58,598 bases of DNA, from NCBI GenBank assembly GCA_021741195.1, contig JAIOYL010000003.1, positions 1-58,598 of the forward strand, written 5' to 3'. The DNA comes from Sneathiella sp. (lineage in GTDB: Bacteria > Pseudomonadota > Alphaproteobacteria > Sneathiellales > Sneathiellaceae). The notes below the pieces were generated by a model. The model saw only the letters and a program-made list of their open reading frames with translations, had not been told where the DNA came from and did not search any database. Below, piece by piece: positions 17,213-25,978 of this stretch; position 1 is the stretch's first letter, and each line of letters opens with the position of its first letter. The translations under genes and the position numbers were made by a program.

Positions 17213-19216
17213 ATGAAAAAAGCTGTCATTGCAATTTTGGTGCTGTTGGTCATTCTCATCGGAGCCGCAGTTGCCCTTCCCTTCATTGTCCCGACGGAAC
17301 GGGTCAAGCAGGAATTGATCTCGGCAACCAATGATGCGACCGGTCGCCGTTTGGCAATCGACGGCGACTTCAGCCTGTCCATTTTCCCGACACTCGGCCT
17401 CACGGCGACAAAAGTAACATTTTCGAATGCGAAAGATGCGCAAACTGCCAATATGGCGGCGATCGACAACCTCACGATCAAACTCAATCTTCTGCCGCTA
17501 TTGACCGGAAATATTCAGGTCGATGAGTTTGTCCTCACCAAGCCGATCATAAATCTTGAAGTCGATAAAAGCGGCAAGGGAAACTGGGTTTTCGAAACGG
17601 CAAAATCCGACAAAGCGAAAGCCGCTGAACTGGCAACTGATGAAACGGCGGCGCCAAATCTTGGTATCTCGGATCTAAACCTTGGTGACGTGCGGATTGT
17701 CGACGGCACAGTCAGTTATTCGGATCAGAAAAGCGGCAACAAAATTGACCTGAGTGACGTTAATGTGAAGCTTGTTCTTCTTGGCCTCGATCGGCCCTTT
17801 GAAGCCCGGGGCAGTACTGTCTGGAATGAGGAAAAAACCGATCTCGAGCTCAATGTCGGTGCATTGCGCGCTATTCTTGAGAATCGCGAGACGACGACAA
17901 CCGTAAAAGTCGCGTCAAAAAACCTGAATCTGCAATTTGAGGGTTCGGTTAAAACGACAAAGCCTTTGGTGCTGGGCGGGGAGACCGTCGTTGACGTTCC
18001 GTCGGTGCGGGAACTAGCCGCCTGGGTTGGAAAGCCGCTTGATGTGAGTGGCAGCGGTTTCGGACCGCTAAAGGTATCGGGCAAGGTCGGCGTCAATGAC
18101 ACGACATATAGTTTCACGGAGGCGAATATCGCCTTTGATGAAATCACGGGCGTCGGCGATTTCAAGATCAATCTGGCTGACAAGGCCCCCGATATCACAG
18201 GTAAGCTGGCGCTCGAAACTTTGGACCTGAACCCCTACCTGCCGGAATCGGAGAAAGGTGGCGCGGAAGCTCCCAAAGCGCCTGCTGCCAAATCGACTGA
18301 AAAATGGGACACGACGCCAATCGACCTGTCCGGACTTAAAGCTGTCAACGCCAGGTTTGATCTGTCCGTTGAGAAAATTCTTGTCCGGAAAGTGAAAATC
18401 GGCGCCAGCGCTCTCTCGACAACGTTGAAAAATGGTATTCTCGATCTCGCACTTAACGAATTAAATCTCTACGACGGCGCAGGAAAAGGGACAGTTCGTG
18501 TCAACGCGGAAGAACCGGTGTCTAAAATCTCGAGCAAGTTTACGATTGAGAATATCCGGCTAAAGCCGCTCCTGACCGATGCCGCGGATTTCAGCAAACT
18601 TGAAGGAAAAGGGCTATTCCAGACCAGTCTCACGACAAGCGGTAAATCACAGGCGGATTTCGTGAGCGCGCTGAATGGTGACGGTCAAATCCTGTTTGAG
18701 GACGGATCGGTATCCGGCGTCAATCTCGCCGCTATGGCGCGCAATGTTACCAGCGCTTTCACAGAAAGCGGGGAAACGCAAAAGACAGATTTCGCCGAGA
18801 TTTCAGGAACCTATCAGATAAAAAACGGAATATTGACCAATAACGACCTGAAATTACTAAACCCGTTTATCCGTCTTTCAGGCTCCGGCACCGTTGAGCT
18901 CCCACCCAAAACCCTCACTTACCGGATTGAGCCGAAACTCGTCGCGACGACCGAAGGACAGGGGGGCAATTCCGCGAGCGGCGTGGCCGTTCCTATTATT
19001 GTTTCCGGCCCCTGGGATGACCTGAAATACGCGCCCGACCTTGCTGGCGTCCTAAAAGAAGCCGCCAATCCTGAAGGCGTCAAGAAACTCATTGAAGGCG
19101 CAAAGGGATCGGGCGATGGCGTCAAGGGCGTCCTTAAGGAGCTTGAAAACAAGGACGGCGATGCGGTCAAGGGCTTGTTGGATGCAGCCGGAGGGCTACT
19201 CGGCAAAAAGAAGTAG
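17213..19216 (+). CDS. AsmA family protein
   Basis: A 667-residue protein with an N-terminal membrane anchor (MKKAVIAILVLLVILIGAAV) and a long beta-rich periplasmic part. The start GRRLAIDGDFSLSIFPTLGL and the C-terminal EGKGLFQTSLTTSGKS with LSGSGTVELPPKTLTYRIEPK are AsmA N- and C-terminal hallmarks. AsmA-like proteins are repeating beta-groove proteins that are thought to move phospholipids between inner and outer membranes. The last 50 residues are glycine- and lysine-rich, ending LLGKKK. Convergent with a rhodanese gene 21 bp away; not in an operon. Confidence 0.9.
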   Translation: MKKAVIAILVLLVILIGAAVALPFIVPTERVKQELISATNDATGRRLAIDGDFSLSIFPTLGLTATKVTFSNAKDAQTANMAAIDNLTIKLNLLPLLTGNIQVDEFVLTKPIINLEVDKSGKGNWVFETAKSDKAKAAELATDETAAPNLGISDLNLGDVRIVDGTVSYSDQKSGNKIDLSDVNVKLVLLGLDRPFEARGSTVWNEEKTDLELNVGALRAILENRETTTTVKVASKNLNLQFEGSVKTTKPLVLGGETVVDVPSVRELAAWVGKPLDVSGSGFGPLKVSGKVGVNDTTYSFTEANIAFDEITGVGDFKINLADKAPDITGKLALETLDLNPYLPESEKGGAEAPKAPAAKSTEKWDTTPIDLSGLKAVNARFDLSVEKILVRKVKIGASALSTTLKNGILDLALNELNLYDGAGKGTVRVNAEEPVSKISSKFTIENIRLKPLLTDAADFSKLEGKGLFQTSLTTSGKSQADFVSALNGDGQILFEDGSVSGVNLAAMARNVTSAFTESGETQKTDFAEISGTYQIKNGILTNNDLKLLNPFIRLSGSGTVELPPKTLTYRIEPKLVATTEGQGGNSASGVAVPIIVSGPWDDLKYAPDLAGVLKEAANPEGVKKLIEGAKGSGDGVKGVLKELENKDGDAVKGLLDAAGGLLGKKK

Positions 19217-19237
19217 CCCCCAAGCCGTCTTGATCAA

Positions 19238-19636
19238 TTAGCTCGCGCGGGGTTTACGTTCCTCGATCGGGCCACCAGATTCTCTCCAGGCGCCAAACCC
19301 GCCGTCGATATGGCAGACATTCGGAAGTCCCATATCCTGCACGGCTTTTGTCGCCAATGCAGACCGCCAACCGGCAGCGCAGAAAAAGACAAAGCGGTTT
19401 CCGTTGGCAAACAGATCCCGGTGATACGGGCTTTCGGGATCAACCCAGAACTCCAGCATTCCACGCGGCGCATGAACAGCGCCTGGAACCTGGCCCTCGC
19501 GTTCAAGTTCACGGATATCACGGATGTCAACAAAAGTGACATTCTCCGTGCCATAGAGATCCCGCGCCTGCTGGACAGACAATGTCTCGATTTGGCTTGT
19601 GGCTTCGTCAACCAGCTGTTTAACGGTTTTTTTCAT
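19238..19636 (-). CDS. Rhodanese-like domain protein
   Basis: A 132-residue single rhodanese domain. VTFVDIRDIRELEREGQVPGAVHAP gives the first CDC25-like block. The active-site loop is FFCAAGWRSAL with the catalytic cysteine and C-x-x-G-x-R-S pattern of a functional sulfurtransferase. HIDGGFGAWRESGGP closes the fold. Rhodaneses transfer sulfane sulfur or act as sulfur carriers. It is a single gene with GAGG before the ATG; no sulfur pathway gene is adjacent. Confidence 0.9.
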   Translation of the reverse strand: MKKTVKQLVDEATSQIETLSVQQARDLYGTENVTFVDIRDIRELEREGQVPGAVHAPRGMLEFWVDPESPYHRDLFANGNRFVFFCAAGWRSALATKAVQDMGLPNVCHIDGGFGAWRESGGPIEERKPRAS

Positions 19637-19763
19637 TTTTATTTATCCTCACGGTCTCTTTTTTGAAAACGATCTTGCAATTCGCCCTAGATATGATGTT
19701 ACAATTTACAATAACATGGCGCCAATATAATAAGTCGACATAAAAAATAAAAAGAGGGAGAAA

Positions 19764-20969
19764 ATGGACCTTTCATTTACCGCGCAGGACAATGCCTTTC
19801 GTGACGAGGTGCGACAGTTTCTCGCCGAAGAGTTCGACGATGACCTGAAGAAGAAGATGGCGGAAAACCGGAACAGCTATCTACCAAAAGCAGACCACGT
19901 CCGCTGGCAGGATGCGCTGGCGAAAAAAGGTTGGTTGACGCCCGACTGGCCGGTGGAGCATGGCGGCCCCGGTTGGAACACGACGCAGAAATATATTTTC
20001 CAGACCGAAATGGCGAACGCCAACGCGCCGGGAATCATTCCCTTCGGCATCAGCATGTGTGCGCCGGTGATCATGAAATTCGGCACTGAAGAGCAGAAAA
20101 AACGATTCCTTCCCGATATTCGCGAAAACAAGGTCTGGTGGTGTCAGGGCTACTCGGAGCCGGGTTCAGGTTCTGACCTCGCCAGCCTGCAGATGAAAGC
20201 CGAAGACAAAGGCGATCATTTCCTTTGCAACGGATCGAAGATCTGGACAACCTTGGCACAGTATGCCGACTGGATATTCTGTCTGGTCAGAACTTCCAAC
20301 GAAGGCAAGCGCCAAGAGGGGATTTCCTTCCTTTTGATCGACATGAAAACCGAAGGTATCTCCGTCGATCCGATCCAGACCCTCGACCTGCCGATCAAGG
20401 GCGCACAGGAGGTGAATCAGGTCTTTTTCAATGACGTGAAGGTCCTGAAGGAGAATCTGGTCGGTGAGCTTAATAAAGGCTGGACCTGCGCGAAATACCT
20501 CCTGGAGTTTGAACGGGGGAATGCCTATGCCGGACGCCTGAAACGCGGTGTTGAAAAAGTGCGGGCCATTGCCGCCAAGGAAGTCGACGGGCAGGAGCCT
20601 GTAATCCGGAATGCGGCCTTCAATGCCAAACTAGCGCGCCTCGAAGTTGCCGTACTGGCGCTGGAAATGACGGAACTCCGGATTTTGAGCAAGCTCGGCT
20701 CTGGCCAGAATATGGGACCGGAATCATCGCTCATGAAATGCCGGGGAACGGATCTTTATCAGGAAGTGGTGGAAATGGCTCTGGAAGCCGTTGGCACATA
20801 TTCCACGCCCTTTACACCGCTCTATCCGGGCCGTAACGAGGAACCCATTGGCGCCGATTATGCAAGCGGTGTCGCACCCCGTTACTTTAACGCCCGCAAG
20901 GTTTCCATTTACGGCGGATCAAACGAAATTCAGCGCAATATCATGGCAAAGCTGATTCTGGGCCTCTAA
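19764..20969 (+). CDS. Acyl-CoA dehydrogenase
   Basis: A 401-residue FAD-dependent acyl-CoA dehydrogenase. The N-terminal helical domain starts MDLSFTAQDNAFRDEVRQFL; the flavin-contact block is CQGYSEPGSGSDLASLQMKAE; the C-terminal IYGGSNEIQRNIMAKLILGL is the usual family ending. It catalyses alpha,beta-dehydrogenation of an acyl-CoA and passes electrons to ETF. The WWCQGYSEPGSGSD form is common in members used for branched, aromatic or steroid acyl-CoAs, so the substrate is open. A strong GAGGGAG precedes the ATG. A sulfotransferase-like gene follows 39 bp later. Confidence 0.93.
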   Translation: MDLSFTAQDNAFRDEVRQFLAEEFDDDLKKKMAENRNSYLPKADHVRWQDALAKKGWLTPDWPVEHGGPGWNTTQKYIFQTEMANANAPGIIPFGISMCAPVIMKFGTEEQKKRFLPDIRENKVWWCQGYSEPGSGSDLASLQMKAEDKGDHFLCNGSKIWTTLAQYADWIFCLVRTSNEGKRQEGISFLLIDMKTEGISVDPIQTLDLPIKGAQEVNQVFFNDVKVLKENLVGELNKGWTCAKYLLEFERGNAYAGRLKRGVEKVRAIAAKEVDGQEPVIRNAAFNAKLARLEVAVLALEMTELRILSKLGSGQNMGPESSLMKCRGTDLYQEVVEMALEAVGTYSTPFTPLYPGRNEEPIGADYASGVAPRYFNARKVSIYGGSNEIQRNIMAKLILGL

Positions 20970-21008
20970 TGATAAGGCCGGTCCGCAAGAACGCTTCAAG
21001 ATAAGTCG

Positions 21009-21737
21009 GTGGCGATCGACGTCACACGCATTTCGATGTGGTCCGGCCCTCGCAATATCTCGACGGCGATGATGAGATCCTTTGCGAGCCGATTGGGTTG
21101 CAAGGTCGTGGATGAACCGTTTTATGCCTATTACCTGGCGATGACGGGTCTACCCCATCCCATGCACGAAGAGATTATCGCGAGCCAACCGACCGACTGG
21201 CACGTTGTCGTGCAAAATCTCAATGCACCGCTTCAGAACGGTGACTTGCTTTACGTCAAGCACATGACCCATCATATGCTGGATGAAATTGATTTGGGCT
21301 TATTTCAAGGTCACAAGAATTGCTTCCTTATTCGCGATCCGAAACTTGTCATTGCGTCCTACGCTGCAAAATGGGACCGGATCTCGACAGAAGATATTGG
21401 TATCAAGCGGCAGCTGGAAATATTTGAGGTGATTCAGAATTTGACTGGCGAGGTACCAATTGTTGTCGAAGCAGAAGATATTCTTAAAAATCCCGAAGGA
21501 ATGTTAAAAAAACTCTGTACCCGGCTGGAAATACCCTGGATGCCGAAAATGTTGTCCTGGCCCAAAGGACGACGGCCCGAAGATGGCGTCTGGGCGTCCC
21601 ACTGGTACGCGTCGGTGGAGGCATCGACGGGCTTCGCGCCTTATCGGGAGCGGGATGTAAAATTAACGCCGGAGCAGCAGGCACTGTTGCAGCAGCAACT
21701 GCCCTATTTCGAACAATTGCGGCGTCATAAAATCTAG
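21009..21737 (+). CDS. Sulfotransferase-like P-loop protein
   Basis: A 242-residue protein with a GTG start. SMWSGPRNISTAMMRSF (about residues 9-25) is a P-loop-like 5'-phosphosulfate-binding segment, and FLIRDPKLVIASYAAKW (about 110) resembles the 3'-phosphate-binding region of PAPS sulfotransferases. Proteins of this group are often misnamed branched-chain aminotransferases because of fusions. Actual sulfotransferase activity is not shown. It follows the acyl-CoA dehydrogenase on the same strand by 39 bp and its 3' end overlaps the convergent DUF1499 gene by 4 bp. Confidence 0.78.
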   Translation: MAIDVTRISMWSGPRNISTAMMRSFASRLGCKVVDEPFYAYYLAMTGLPHPMHEEIIASQPTDWHVVVQNLNAPLQNGDLLYVKHMTHHMLDEIDLGLFQGHKNCFLIRDPKLVIASYAAKWDRISTEDIGIKRQLEIFEVIQNLTGEVPIVVEAEDILKNPEGMLKKLCTRLEIPWMPKMLSWPKGRRPEDGVWASHWYASVEASTGFAPYRERDVKLTPEQQALLQQQLPYFEQLRRHKI

Positions 21738-22168
21738 TTTTTCAGCCCAATTTCAAGCTTCCGCATCCAGTCTTTTACGCGGGCCTCATTTACACCAAAA
21801 TCCCGGTAACCGTAATGCGCCCGGCTAAAAACAGCCAATGTCGATTTTTCGTCGCCAAGATTAATGAAACGGGCCGTAATCGTATCGGGATATCCAATCA
21901 GCTTTGAATATTGGACAAAACCCACTTGCAGATCCTTTCCGATTTCCCTGTCACTGATTTTCTCTGTCCTGGGTTCACGTAAAGCCACCGCCTCAAACCT
22001 CTTCGCCAATTCCCGCGCGCCAATATCAAAGATCGGGCTGATGGTCTTTGGCGGATATTGGCAGTAATCTGGCGGCGACATCAGGTATGTATTGGGCTTG
22101 CGCGGCCTTTTGAGCGCGGAAAAATCGAGCTCCGGTCTCTGGACATTCTTTAAAAGATTCTTCAACAT
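21734..22168 (-). CDS. DUF1499 family protein
   Basis: A 144-residue protein. Segments PPDYCQYPPKTISPIFDIGA, VGFVQYSKLIGYPDTITARF and the ending FSRAHYGYRDFGVNEARVKDW are typical of DUF1499, found in proteobacteria and chloroplasts. No activity is established to my knowledge. No signal peptide or membrane segment is visible in this copy. It is divergent from chaC across 88 bp. Confidence 0.83.
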   Translation of the reverse strand: MLKNLLKNVQRPELDFSALKRPRKPNTYLMSPPDYCQYPPKTISPIFDIGARELAKRFEAVALREPRTEKISDREIGKDLQVGFVQYSKLIGYPDTITARFINLGDEKSTLAVFSRAHYGYRDFGVNEARVKDWMRKLEIGLKN

Positions 22169-22256
22169 CGTTGGGACCCGCTTTGCAAAATGCCTTGTAT
22201 TCTCGAATTGGAAATCCAGATTAGCGAATTATGATTAGAAAGTTAAAATAAATAAC

Positions 22257-22925
22257 ATGTTGGTGCGAGAAGAATTTAACCGGGAACGGATAGATGAGTT
22301 AATCCAGGAAGCTCAGCGTCATGGACCTTTTCATGCCCTCACTCACGACGAGCGAGAAGAAAACCGTCGTGAATTCCTCGCGAAACTGCCCGACGGACAA
22401 GGTCTTTGGGTTTTCGGCTACGGATCCCTCCTCTGGAACCCGGCGTTTCACTTCACCGAATGGAGAAGCGCCAAACTGTTTGGTTTTCGCCGCCGGTTTT
22501 GCCTGCAAGCCTCTATCGGGCGCGGCAGTCCGGAAAGACCGGGCCTGATGCTGGCCCTTGATCATGGCGGATCATGCAATGGCCGCGCCTTCCATATCGC
22601 GCCCGAAAAAATTGAGAGCGAAACCGAGATACTATGGATGCGCGAAATGATTTCAGGCTCCTATGATGCCCGGCTCGCGCGGATACGGCTGGGCGACGAG
22701 ATCGTATCGGGTCTCACCTTTACAATCAACAGGTCGCATCCGAGATATATTGCCGATATGGACATGGACACCACGGCGAAGCTGCTTTCTTCCGGCGCGG
22801 GTCATCTTGGCACATGCCGGGAATACCTAGATAATACGATTGCCCATCTTGACGAAATGAATGTCAGGGATCGCTATCTTCATACGCTGCAAATGAAAAT
22901 ACGGGACCTCGATCAGGGAAATTGA
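22257..22925 (+). CDS. chaC: ChaC-like gamma-glutamylcyclotransferase
   Basis: A 222-residue protein. GLWVFGYGSLLWNPAFHF is the ChaC glycine-rich substrate loop, followed by the RRRFCLQASIGRGSPERPGLMLALD block and the C-terminal HLGTCREYLDNTIAHLDE. ChaC enzymes cleave glutathione to 5-oxoproline and Cys-Gly in the cytosol. The N-terminal ~35 residues are charged and contain an ALTHDEREENRREF segment. It is a single-gene unit, divergent from DUF1499. Confidence 0.9.
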   Translation: MLVREEFNRERIDELIQEAQRHGPFHALTHDEREENRREFLAKLPDGQGLWVFGYGSLLWNPAFHFTEWRSAKLFGFRRRFCLQASIGRGSPERPGLMLALDHGGSCNGRAFHIAPEKIESETEILWMREMISGSYDARLARIRLGDEIVSGLTFTINRSHPRYIADMDMDTTAKLLSSGAGHLGTCREYLDNTIAHLDEMNVRDRYLHTLQMKIRDLDQGN

Positions 22926-23026
22926 TAACCTCCGGTCCGGCACATAGCCAACAGTCGCTTTATTTACCAAGCGGCTTGATCACGGACCGGACCTTGCTTA
23001 CTAATCCGGATGACAGTTTTTGATAT

Positions 23027-23839
23027 GTGGTGACCTGTTTGCAAGAAACTTCCCCTAAAGCCCTGCCGCCGGTCTTCGTGATAAACAGGCCCAAAGATAC
23101 CCATCGACGCGCAGATATGACGGAACGGCTGGCGAAGGTCGGGATTTTGCCGGTATTCTTCGATGCGGTGGACGGATACCAGTTGGATATTGCGACCCTT
23201 CCTGATTACGACCGCGAGAAGCGCCGCCGGTACTTTGGCAAGGATTTAAAGGCTGGCGAAATCGGCTGTTTGCTCTCCCACCGGAAAATATATGAAAAAA
23301 TGGTCGCGGAGAATATCGCGGAGGCAATCGTGCTGGAGGACGATGTTTATCTCGCCGATGATTTTCGGAACGTTCTCGAATATATCCAGTCTGCGCCCCT
23401 TGACTGGGATCTTATCCGCTTCGTTGGTCATGGAAAGGTATTCGAAAACGGATTCCGGCTCCTTGCCCAGCTTGGACACGGATATTCAATTACCCGCGTG
23501 CCCACAACACCGAGCGGCGCTTACGCTTACCTACTAACCAAAAAAGCGGCGAAAAGGCTGCTCCAGTTCATGCAGAAAAACTGGGTCCCCGTTGATATTA
23601 TCCATAGCCGTGCCTGGCAAACCCGTCTTGAGACCTTGCTCGTACACCCCTCCCCCGTAACTCCCGATCTCGACGGCCCATCAACGATTGGCGATGCCCG
23701 GTTCGACAAGACACTGGAAATCAGAGGGATGACGAAATTCGTCCATCCGTTTTATCGGTTCTGGTACAAACTCAGTAACGGCGCGGGCAAAAGGCTTCTC
23801 TATATGCTGACCTGGTTTAAGGATAAAGATTTGATATAG
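23027..23839 (+). CDS. Glycosyltransferase family 25 (LOS biosynthesis type)
   Basis: The reading frame opens with a GTG pair (23027 and 23030); the first internal ATG would remove the conserved PPVFVINRPKDTHRR strand, so a GTG or TTG start is needed. The 270-residue protein shows FFDAVDGYQL, GEIGCLLSHRKIYEKMV, the metal-binding AIVLEDDVYL (D-D-V) and TPSGAYAYLLTKKAAKRLL, all GT25 hallmarks. The family adds galactose-type sugars to lipooligosaccharide. No other polysaccharide genes adjoin it. Confidence 0.87.
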   Translation: MVTCLQETSPKALPPVFVINRPKDTHRRADMTERLAKVGILPVFFDAVDGYQLDIATLPDYDREKRRRYFGKDLKAGEIGCLLSHRKIYEKMVAENIAEAIVLEDDVYLADDFRNVLEYIQSAPLDWDLIRFVGHGKVFENGFRLLAQLGHGYSITRVPTTPSGAYAYLLTKKAAKRLLQFMQKNWVPVDIIHSRAWQTRLETLLVHPSPVTPDLDGPSTIGDARFDKTLEIRGMTKFVHPFYRFWYKLSNGAGKRLLYMLTWFKDKDLI

Positions 23840-24228
23840 CCGGATAGCGAAATGGTATTCCGATTTACCAGTTACCGTGTAGTCAACACACATATATATA
23901 TATACATATCAATAAATTAGGAACATCCGGCATTGGAATAGTAATGCGAACATTTCTCAAATTTTATTTATTTATTTATTTCGAATAAATATGAAATCAC
24001 CAATTTTGCCTAAACTACAAATACTATCATACATAGAACATAATAGAATTAGTATACTCGTTTTTACGTATAAATAAAAAAGTTAATTTTAAAATAATGA
24101 TTTAGATGTTAACCATATTTTCATTTTCGTAATGTATTCCTTAGTATGTAAATAAAATTCCATTGAATATAGTTGACAGGTCAGTCGGCTTTTATTTTGT
24201 CGAATCGCCTATTAAAAGGAGATAGAAA
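23840..24228. other. Long AT-rich non-coding leader with simple repeats
   Basis: About 390 bp with no gene. It is far more AT-rich than the rest of the window. It contains an alternating TA run (about 23890-23908), a TTTA tetranucleotide run (about 23962-23981) and many short A/T tracts. A TTGACA at about 24173 could be a -35 for the PAS gene, but no convincing -10 follows. GGAG 9 bp before 24229 is the PAS gene ribosome site. Such tracts are typical of curved DNA bound by nucleoid proteins. Confidence 0.6.
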
Positions 24229-24750
24229 ATGGACTACCCAGGCGCGGAAGTATATTTCGATCAGAACGACCTGATTGTCAGTAAAACCGATCTGAAAGGC
24301 CATATCACCTATGCAAACCACACGTTTCTCGAGATCGCTGGATACGAAGAAAATGAGGTCATCGGCAAGGCGCATAATGTTATCCGGCACGCGAATATGC
24401 CGCGCGGCGTTTTTGAACTTTTCTGGAGTACCATCGCACAAGGCGAGGAAATCTTCGCCTATGTTGTAAACTCTACAAAGAGCGGAGATCACTATTGGGT
24501 CATCGCCCACGTTACGCCAAGTTATGATAACGGAAGAGTCTCCGGATATCATTCGACACGGCGTGTCCCTAATCCACGGACGATCCGAAACGTGATTGAA
24601 CCTCTCTATACCGATTTGAATAGAATTGAGGCCGGATCGTCTAACCGGAAAGACGGTATACAAAAATCCGTCGCCCGCCTGGAAGAGATACTAAATGAAA
24701 AAGGACAGAGCTATAATGAGTTTGTGTCCTCACTGATGAGGGAGCACTAA
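24229..24750 (+). CDS. Aer-like PAS sensor protein
   Basis: A 173-residue cytoplasmic protein with one PAS domain (about 12-115) and a helical C-terminal tail. It aligns by eye with the PAS of E. coli Aer: [36 protein letters not shown] and [10 protein letters not shown]. In Aer this domain binds FAD to sense redox state. Here the positions matching Aer D60 and W79 appear to be N and I, so FAD binding is uncertain. No HAMP, membrane segment or signalling domain is present. The gene ends 1 bp before a soluble chemoreceptor gene, so together they look like a receptor split in two. Confidence 0.87.
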   Translation: MDYPGAEVYFDQNDLIVSKTDLKGHITYANHTFLEIAGYEENEVIGKAHNVIRHANMPRGVFELFWSTIAQGEEIFAYVVNSTKSGDHYWVIAHVTPSYDNGRVSGYHSTRRVPNPRTIRNVIEPLYTDLNRIEAGSSNRKDGIQKSVARLEEILNEKGQSYNEFVSSLMREH

Positions 24751-24751
24751 A

Positions 24752-25876
24752 ATGAATACGGAACTAAAATCTGGTGTCACTGGACCAATGCCCGTCAGTC
24801 TCGGGAAACTGCAGGAAATCCTGGAAGTAATCGATAATATATGCCGCGGAAACTTTGAAAGCCGGGTCATGACTATTCCGATAGAGGACGGAATGGAAAA
24901 GGCTCTTTGCACCAAGGTCAACGAAATGATTGACCGCGCTGATGCCTATTTGCGCGAGTCCACCGCCTGTTTGGGATTTATTGCAGAAAACCAGTATTTC
25001 AGACGGATCGCGCCCGAGGGGCTCATGGGCTCATACGGAGTGGCCGTTGACAAAATCAACAAGGCCGCAGACGGTGTCGAGCAGAAAATCTCCAAATTTT
25101 CTGATGCCGTCAATTCGATTTCCTCGGCCGCCGAGCAACTCAACACAAGCGCGCAATTCATGGGCAACACTGTTGATAACACCAGCGAAAAGACGGCCGC
25201 TGTTGCCGCGGCTGCTGAAGAAGCGGGAAGAAACACTCAGACCGTTGCCTCTGCCGCCGAAGAGCTCAATACCTCCATTCAGGAAATCAATCGTCAGGTT
25301 ACTCATTCAGCCACCATATCAGCCGACGCTGTTGAGCAGTCAAGGCAGGTGAATGAAATGGTAAGCGGATTGTCCGAAGCGTCTGACAAAATCGGACATG
25401 TGGTCAAGCTGATCAATGACATTGCCGGGCAAACTAAGTTGTTAGCCCTTAATGCGACAATCGAGGCTGCGCGAGCAGGTGATGCCGGCAAGGGATTTGC
25501 CGTTGTGGCCAGCGAAGTGAAAAGCCTGTCCGCTCAAACTGAAAAAGCAACCGAAGGTATCAAATCCCAGGTTGAGGCAATTCAGAAGGCGGCCAGAAGT
25601 GCGGTTACGTCTATTTCGGAAATTGGCAAATCAATTGGCAACATCAACGAAGTTTCTTCGGCAATTGCTTCTGCGGTTGAAGAACAGGGAGCTGCCACCC
25701 AAGAGATTTCACGGAATGTCCAGGAGGCTGCCGCGGGTGTTCAAGACGTAACCTCCAATATCGGAATCGTCAATGACAATGTCAGGCAGGTCAGTGAAAG
25801 TTCCGGTCAGGTCCTTACAGTGGCTAATGAGCTTAAAATCCAAGCTGATCTTTTGACGGGAGTACTAAACGGATAA
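24752..25876 (+). CDS. Soluble methyl-accepting chemotaxis protein
   Basis: A 374-residue chemoreceptor without membrane segments. The N-terminal ~115 residues are helical (with [13 protein letters not shown], a HAMP-like start, and [19 protein letters not shown]). The signalling coiled coil covers about 115-370, with the tip at about 223-258: [20 protein letters not shown] followed by [16 protein letters not shown], which contacts CheA and CheW. There is no C-terminal CheR/CheB pentapeptide. Start is 1 bp after the PAS gene stop, so translation is probably coupled. No che genes are in the window; it must feed a pathway encoded elsewhere. Confidence 0.92.
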   Translation: MNTELKSGVTGPMPVSLGKLQEILEVIDNICRGNFESRVMTIPIEDGMEKALCTKVNEMIDRADAYLRESTACLGFIAENQYFRRIAPEGLMGSYGVAVDKINKAADGVEQKISKFSDAVNSISSAAEQLNTSAQFMGNTVDNTSEKTAAVAAAAEEAGRNTQTVASAAEELNTSIQEINRQVTHSATISADAVEQSRQVNEMVSGLSEASDKIGHVVKLINDIAGQTKLLALNATIEAARAGDAGKGFAVVASEVKSLSAQTEKATEGIKSQVEAIQKAARSAVTSISEIGKSIGNINEVSSAIASAVEEQGAATQEISRNVQEAAAGVQDVTSNIGIVNDNVRQVSESSGQVLTVANELKIQADLLTGVLNG

Positions 25877-25913
25877 CATTCCGTCATTAAACGCGCATCA
25901 TTTTTAAAAGCGG

Positions 25914-25943
25914 CTCTTCCGATAAGGAAGGGAAGATTTTTTT
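25914..25943 (+). terminator. Rho-independent terminator after the chemoreceptor gene
   Basis: A 7-bp stem CTCTTCC / GGAAGGG (one G-T pair) with loop GATAA is followed four bases later by seven T. It lies 38 bp after the chemoreceptor stop and would end the PAS-MCP transcript before the convergent permease gene. Confidence 0.65.
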
Positions 25944-25978
25944 CACATTCATGTGAAAATCTTGCGCGGCTCGGGGCC

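Noticed and set aside
19705-19731. TTTACA / TATAAT pair before the acyl-CoA dehydrogenase gene
   Set aside because: The -10 is perfect but the spacer is only 15 bp and no better -35 fits, so I did not list a promoter.
22934-22990. GGTCCG ... CGGACC inverted repeat after chaC
   Set aside because: The arms are short and about 45 bp apart, with no T-run; not distinguishable from chance.
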